DNA of 12,921 bases from SIG575 sp964474295 (GTDB taxonomy: Bacteria > Bacillota > Clostridia > Oscillospirales > Acutalibacteraceae): contig CAYYRN010000046.1 in NCBI GenBank assembly GCA_964474295.1, positions 1 through 12,921 on the forward strand, read 5' to 3'. The position numbers and the translations under genes were made by a program. The notes below the pieces were generated by a model. That model saw only the letters and a program-made list of their open reading frames with translations, was not told the DNA's origin and made no database searches. Below, one piece after another: positions 10,948-12,921 of the stretch (position 1 is the first letter of the stretch; every line of letters starts with the position of its first letter).

Positions 10948-11268
10948 ATGAGACATAAATTTGAAAACATTTTAGGAGAGAAATTGCAATTGACACAAAG
11001 TGAAATTAGTTTTAAGGACGATACGCAGGATATCAGGTACGGTCTTTCGGAAGAAAAATATTTTTTTGAAAACGGAGAACGTATATCATACGGAATCGTG
11101 GCTTATGCGGATTCGCAAGCCGATGGCAGTGCAAGCATTGTCGCTTCGTTTCACGATTTGAGCGTTGACAAATCCGTGCTTGAAAAACTTGTTGACGATT
11201 GTAATCGCTTACATTTGTCACTGTTGCATTTTAGCGATACAATTGCGGATTTTCTTGCCCGAAACTGA
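10948..11268 (+). CDS. DUF6514-type protein (106 aa)
   Basis: Starts MRHKFENILGEKLQLTQSEI and carries the conserved second half RISYGIVAYAD, then FHDLSVDKSVLEKLVDDCNRLHLSLLHFSDTIADFLARN. The YGI strand pair followed by D-(I/L)S-x-D-xxx-(V/L)-xx-L-xxx-C-N-xx-x-L-S-xxH-(F/L)-xD-x(I/V)-x-DFL is the DUF6514 pattern of Clostridia as I remember it. No function is known to me. GGGATGG precedes the ATG. It lies between the attachment site with its terminator and the cassette of repressor C, and is the best candidate for a chromosomal gene in the window. Confidence 0.7.
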   Translation: MRHKFENILGEKLQLTQSEISFKDDTQDIRYGLSEEKYFFENGERISYGIVAYADSQADGSASIVASFHDLSVDKSVLEKLVDDCNRLHLSLLHFSDTIADFLARN

Positions 11269-11359
11269 TATATTCCCTTAAAAATTCATAAACAACTATT
11301 AAGAAAGGACAATCTCAACACAGAAAAGGGGATTTTCTCAAATAGTAAGTGCGAGACAG

Positions 11360-11388
11360 AAAAAGGAGAGCGGTCGGCTCTCCTTTTT
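11360..11388. terminator. Bidirectional terminator left of cassette C
   Basis: AAAAAGGAGAGC-GGTCG-GCTCTCCTTTTT, a perfect 12-bp stem including A/T flanks. It would end the DUF6514 transcript and, on the other strand, the outward RNA of switch C. Its GGAGAGC/GCTCTCC stem is shared with the terminator at 11900-11930. Confidence 0.87.
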
Positions 11389-11472
11389 TATTTTTGTGCT
11401 GCCGTCAATATAAAAATAAAATCAGCGACAGCCAAACGGAGTTTTAATACGCAATATAACGCCGTTTTTGTG

Positions 11473-11525
11473 TTGACAATGTGCAAAAACCGTGGTATTC
11501 TTTAATCGGAGGGTGTCCCTCCGAT
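11473..11525 (+). promoter_or_regulatory. Orphan convergent promoter and hairpin at switch C
   Basis: TTGACA (11473-11478), 17 bp, TATTCT (11496-11501), followed by ATCGGAGGG-TGT-CCCTCCGAT (11505-11525). This is the same promoter plus GGG/CCC hairpin as at 7165-7218, but the peptide gene that should lie beyond it is missing. Confidence 0.75.
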
Positions 11526-11543
11526 TTGCTTGTTATCGAACTT

Positions 11544-11590
11544 TTTCCGTGATTAGTTTTTTGTTATATCTTAACCACGGTTATATTATA
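11544..11590. repeat. 47-bp perfect direct repeat, copy at switch C
   Basis: Same as 7355-7401 in every base. It ends immediately before the operator of switch C. Confidence 0.95.
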
Positions 11591-11636
11591 TCACGGAAAT
11601 TTCCGTAAATCAATACATTTTGCGGAAAAAATACGT
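11561..11636. promoter_or_regulatory. Bidirectional switch C: two overlapping promoters and operator
   Basis: Plus: TTGTTA (11561-11566), 17 bp, TATTAT (11584-11589), toward repressor C. Minus: TTGATT (11608-11613), 17 bp, TATAAT (11585-11590), outward. The minus spacer contains the perfect 14-bp palindrome ACGGAAATTTCCGT (11593-11606). A weaker related site (GCGGAAAAAATACGT, 11622-11636) lies about 30 bp further on. Confidence 0.78.
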
Positions 11637-11673
11637 AATTTGTGGTGTTGCACAGAAAGCGAGGCAGGTTATT

Positions 11674-11901
11674 GTGCAAAACATTCAAATTGCTCAAACG
11701 CTTAAAGTGTTGTGCAAAGAAAAAGGTATAACGATATCGACGTTACTTTCTGATTGTAAATTGACAAAGAGTTTTATTTACGATCTTGAAAAACGTTCAA
11801 CTTCTCCATCGTGCGATAAAATCTTGCGCATAGCGGATTACTTGGATTGTTCGGTAGATTATTTGCTTGGACGCACGGACAATCCCGAAATAAACGGATA
11901 A
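11674..11901 (+). CDS. Small Cro/C1-type repressor C (75 aa)
   Basis: The GTG at 11674 gives 75 residues, the length of repressor A, with AGG 5 bp upstream (GAGG is 9 bp away). An in-frame ATG at 11620 would start inside the operator region and was rejected. The protein reads NIQIAQTLKVLCKEKGIT, ISTLLSDCKLTKSFIYDLEKRS, then DKILRIADYLDCSVDYLLGRTDNPEING. The last 25 residues nearly match repressor A (…RIADYLDCSVDYLLGRTDNP) while the DNA-reading helices differ. It stands alone between two bidirectional terminators next to a lysis module, so it may be a stand-alone immunity gene or the relic of a further switch. Confidence 0.85.
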   Translation: MQNIQIAQTLKVLCKEKGITISTLLSDCKLTKSFIYDLEKRSTSPSCDKILRIADYLDCSVDYLLGRTDNPEING

Positions 11902-11930
11902 AAGGAGAGCTTTAAGCTCTCCTTTTTTAT
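11900..11930. terminator. Bidirectional terminator between repressor C and the lysis genes
   Basis: AAAAGGAGAGCTT-T-AAGCTCTCCTTTT with a T-run, a 13-bp stem that begins inside the stop codon of repressor C. The holin operon on the minus strand ends 10 bp away, so both sides use it. Confidence 0.87.
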
Positions 11931-11939
11931 AGTGGGGAA

Positions 11940-12236
11940 TTATGCATTCATAGCCAAGTCAAGTTCGGTAACGGCGGCTTCAATCATAGCGTCAATCAAA
12001 GGTGTAATTTCAATACCTTTTTTTGCAAGCAAATCAATAACGTAGTCTTTCTTTTTATCTTTATCAATCTGGTTGCTTTGAGCAAGCTTTTCCGCCGCTT
12101 TTACGAGTTTTGATACGGTATCGTAGAGGTTCTTTTCTTTCAGATACGGTATTATGTAATAAGTTATAAGCGCGGTAGCACCGGCTATTATAAGTTTAAT
12201 TATCAAACTTGTTGCCATAGATACTATTTCTTCCAT
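11940..12236 (-). CDS. Phage holin, LL-H type
   Basis: 98 aa. One N-terminal membrane span (SLIIKLIIAGATALITYYII), then PYLKEKNLYDTVSKLVKAAEKLAQSNQIDKDKKKDYVIDLLAKKGIEITPLIDAMIEAAVTEL. The string of a single span, PYLKEK, VKAAE, a Lys-rich turn and a final EAAVTEL helix fits the LL-H holin family. Holins open the membrane so that endolysin reaches the wall. It follows a two-span membrane protein and the endolysin in one minus-strand operon and ends at the shared terminator. AAAGGAAA precedes the ATG. Confidence 0.82.
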   Translation of the reverse strand: MEEIVSMATSLIIKLIIAGATALITYYIIPYLKEKNLYDTVSKLVKAAEKLAQSNQIDKDKKKDYVIDLLAKKGIEITPLIDAMIEAAVTELDLAMNA

Positions 12237-12256
12237 TTTTATTTTTCCTTTCTTTT

Positions 12257-12544
12257 TTATTCGGCACGGTTGCCGCCGATAAACGTCGAAGTTTCGTTTT
12301 TAACGGAACTTTTTATTTTCTCACGGTTCTCGATTGCGGCTTTTATGAAATATCCTACAAGCCCGCAGCTCATCGGTGCTCCTATAAACGAATATAAAGC
12401 ATCAAGTCCGTCAAGTTCACCGTATAAGATGAAGCAGGCGATATTAAGGATAAGTCCGAATATTCCCGCTGTTATCCAAAGTGACGTAAGTGCGACTATC
12501 GCTATTTTGGAAAACTCTTTTTTGGATTTTTTATCTTTTTTCAT
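12257..12544 (-). CDS. Two-span phage membrane protein, probable lysis accessory (95 aa)
   Basis: Lys-rich start (MKKDKKSKKEFSK), span 1 about residues 14-40 (IAIVALTSLWITAGIFGLIL), a short acidic loop (GELDGLDAL), span 2 about 50-70 (YSFIGAPMSCGLVGYFIKAA), and a charged cytoplasmic end ENREKIKSSVKNE. The ATG overlaps the stop of the endolysin gene (ATGA). Position between endolysin and holin suggests a second holin or antiholin; I cannot assign a family. Similar two-span proteins occur in lysis modules of Clostridia phages. Confidence 0.7.
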   Translation of the reverse strand: MKKDKKSKKEFSKIAIVALTSLWITAGIFGLILNIACFILYGELDGLDALYSFIGAPMSCGLVGYFIKAAIENREKIKSSVKNETSTFIGGNRAE

Positions 12545-12921
12545 TTCGTACTTATTCCGAGCCTTTTCAGCTTGCGTTTTAGAATAAGGTCACGTTTGGC
12601 TTTGGATATTTTTTTAGGTTCTGTCTCGTCAAAGTAGCCGAAGTTAGCGTCAACCTCTCCCGTAATACCATCTACTTTTTCCGCTCCCCACTGCCATAAC
12701 TTCATATCTTTTGCATAGTCCGTCGGTGCGTCGGAGGGGGTGACGTTACCGGACAGCCAATGTGCACGCCACAGAGGAATGCCGCTTATACGTTCGGCGT
12801 TTAATTTATTCTTTAGGTAATTGCGATTTGTGTAAATCATAGGTTCAAAACCGCCCGCTTTTACGATACGGCAAAATTCAAGTACCAAGTCGGTAAGAAT
12901 TTCTTTTTCAACCGTTCCGCA
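12541..12921 (-). CDS. GH25 muramidase (phage endolysin), C-terminal part
   Basis: The frame stays open to the window edge, so the start lies beyond it; the TTG at 12888 is internal. About 126 residues are visible: FCRIVKAGGFEPMIYTNRNYL, the substrate-side strand PLWRAHW, AKDMKLWQWGAEKVDGITGEVDANFGYFD and a basic end (KRDLILKRKLKRLGIS). The GxxPMIYTN…LW-A…LWQW…VDGI-G-VDxN series is the second half of glycoside hydrolase family 25, which cuts the N-acetylmuramic acid linkage of peptidoglycan. The catalytic Asp-x-Glu lies upstream, outside the window. No wall-binding repeats follow the catalytic domain at its C-terminus. Confidence 0.9.
   Translation of the reverse strand, partial: CGTVEKEILTDLVLEFCRIVKAGGFEPMIYTNRNYLKNKLNAERISGIPLWRAHWLSGNVTPSDAPTDYAKDMKLWQWGAEKVDGITGEVDANFGYFDETEPKKISKAKRDLILKRKLKRLGISTK

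Larger units (their letters stand above)
11269..11673. other. Gene-free stretch holding terminator, orphan promoter and switch C
   Basis: After the DUF6514 gene there is an AT-rich stretch with AAGAAAGGA (near 11302) but no start behind it, then a terminator (11360-11388), the orphan promoter and hairpin (11473-11525) and switch C (11561-11636). No ORF with a ribosome site was found on either strand. Confidence 0.6.

Noticed and set aside
11281..11359. AAGAAAGGA near 11302 as the ribosome site of a small gene.
   Set aside because: No ATG, GTG or TTG follows at a suitable distance.
11400..11490. A hydrophobic minus-strand frame in cassette C as a remnant of the tiny membrane peptide.
   Set aside because: It has no start or ribosome site and no shared residues with the peptides at 1184 and 7060.

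Overview
The window looks like mobile DNA in a Clostridia-type member of the Bacillota. It is AT-rich, has strong GGAGG-type ribosome binding sites and TTGACA/TATAAT promoters, and its best matches by recognition are prophage families of gut Clostridia. The species cannot be named from the sequence. No translation, transport or metabolism gene is present; only one small gene (10948-11268) may be ordinary chromosome.

Layout. (i) 1-2446 is a mosaic of fragments: the C-terminal end of a phage replication protein, a damaged ImmA/IrrE metallopeptidase gene, a small cassette (tiny membrane peptide, convergent antisense promoter, second tiny membrane peptide, ribbon-helix-helix protein), a second ribbon-helix-helix gene facing it, a 38-codon gene, and a chimeric remnant carrying part of another ImmA gene. 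The same GGCGGA/TCCGCC hairpin terminator occurs three times here. (ii) 2493-6493, on the minus strand, is a compact phage early operon with overlapping genes: zinc-ribbon protein, winged-helix protein, Cys-rich protein, Rad52/Sak-like annealing protein, SSB, replisome organiser, unknown, RecU-like resolvase, and a late-transcription activator of the ArpU/DUF1492 type. Terminase and structural genes do not follow it. (iii) 6518-8258 is the regulatory centre: a relic of a Cro/C1 gene, a membrane protein, a short Cro/C1 regulator coupled to a 27-aa membrane peptide, a second 39-aa membrane peptide with a convergent antisense promoter, and small repressor A, followed by a small helix-turn-helix protein and the switch of repressor B. 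(iv) 8259-10707 is the lysogeny and integration module: repressor B, a membrane-anchored ImmA-like protease, a tyrosine integrase, and a 23-bp tRNA-Ser 3' end that marks the attachment site, followed by what is probably the tRNA's own terminator. (v) 10708-12921 holds a DUF6514-type gene, a third repressor (C) between two look-alike terminators, and on the minus strand the end of a GH25 endolysin gene plus two membrane/holin genes, probably from a second prophage.

The main result is a repeated control unit. Repressors A, B and C each sit beside the same bidirectional promoter scaffold, with overlapping -10 boxes and exact 17-bp spacers on both strands. Each scaffold carries a different palindromic operator inside the spacer of the outward promoter, and in A and B a second operator lies 30 bp away. 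Each also has a TTGACA-N17-TATTCT promoter aimed back at it. In A the outward promoter reads a 39-aa Lys-rich membrane peptide, and the facing promoter makes RNA antisense to its 3' end, which is the layout of a type I toxin-antitoxin locus. In B and C the peptide gene is gone but the promoters remain. A second, independent cassette at 973-1451 has the same gene order. Toxicity is inferred from architecture, not shown.
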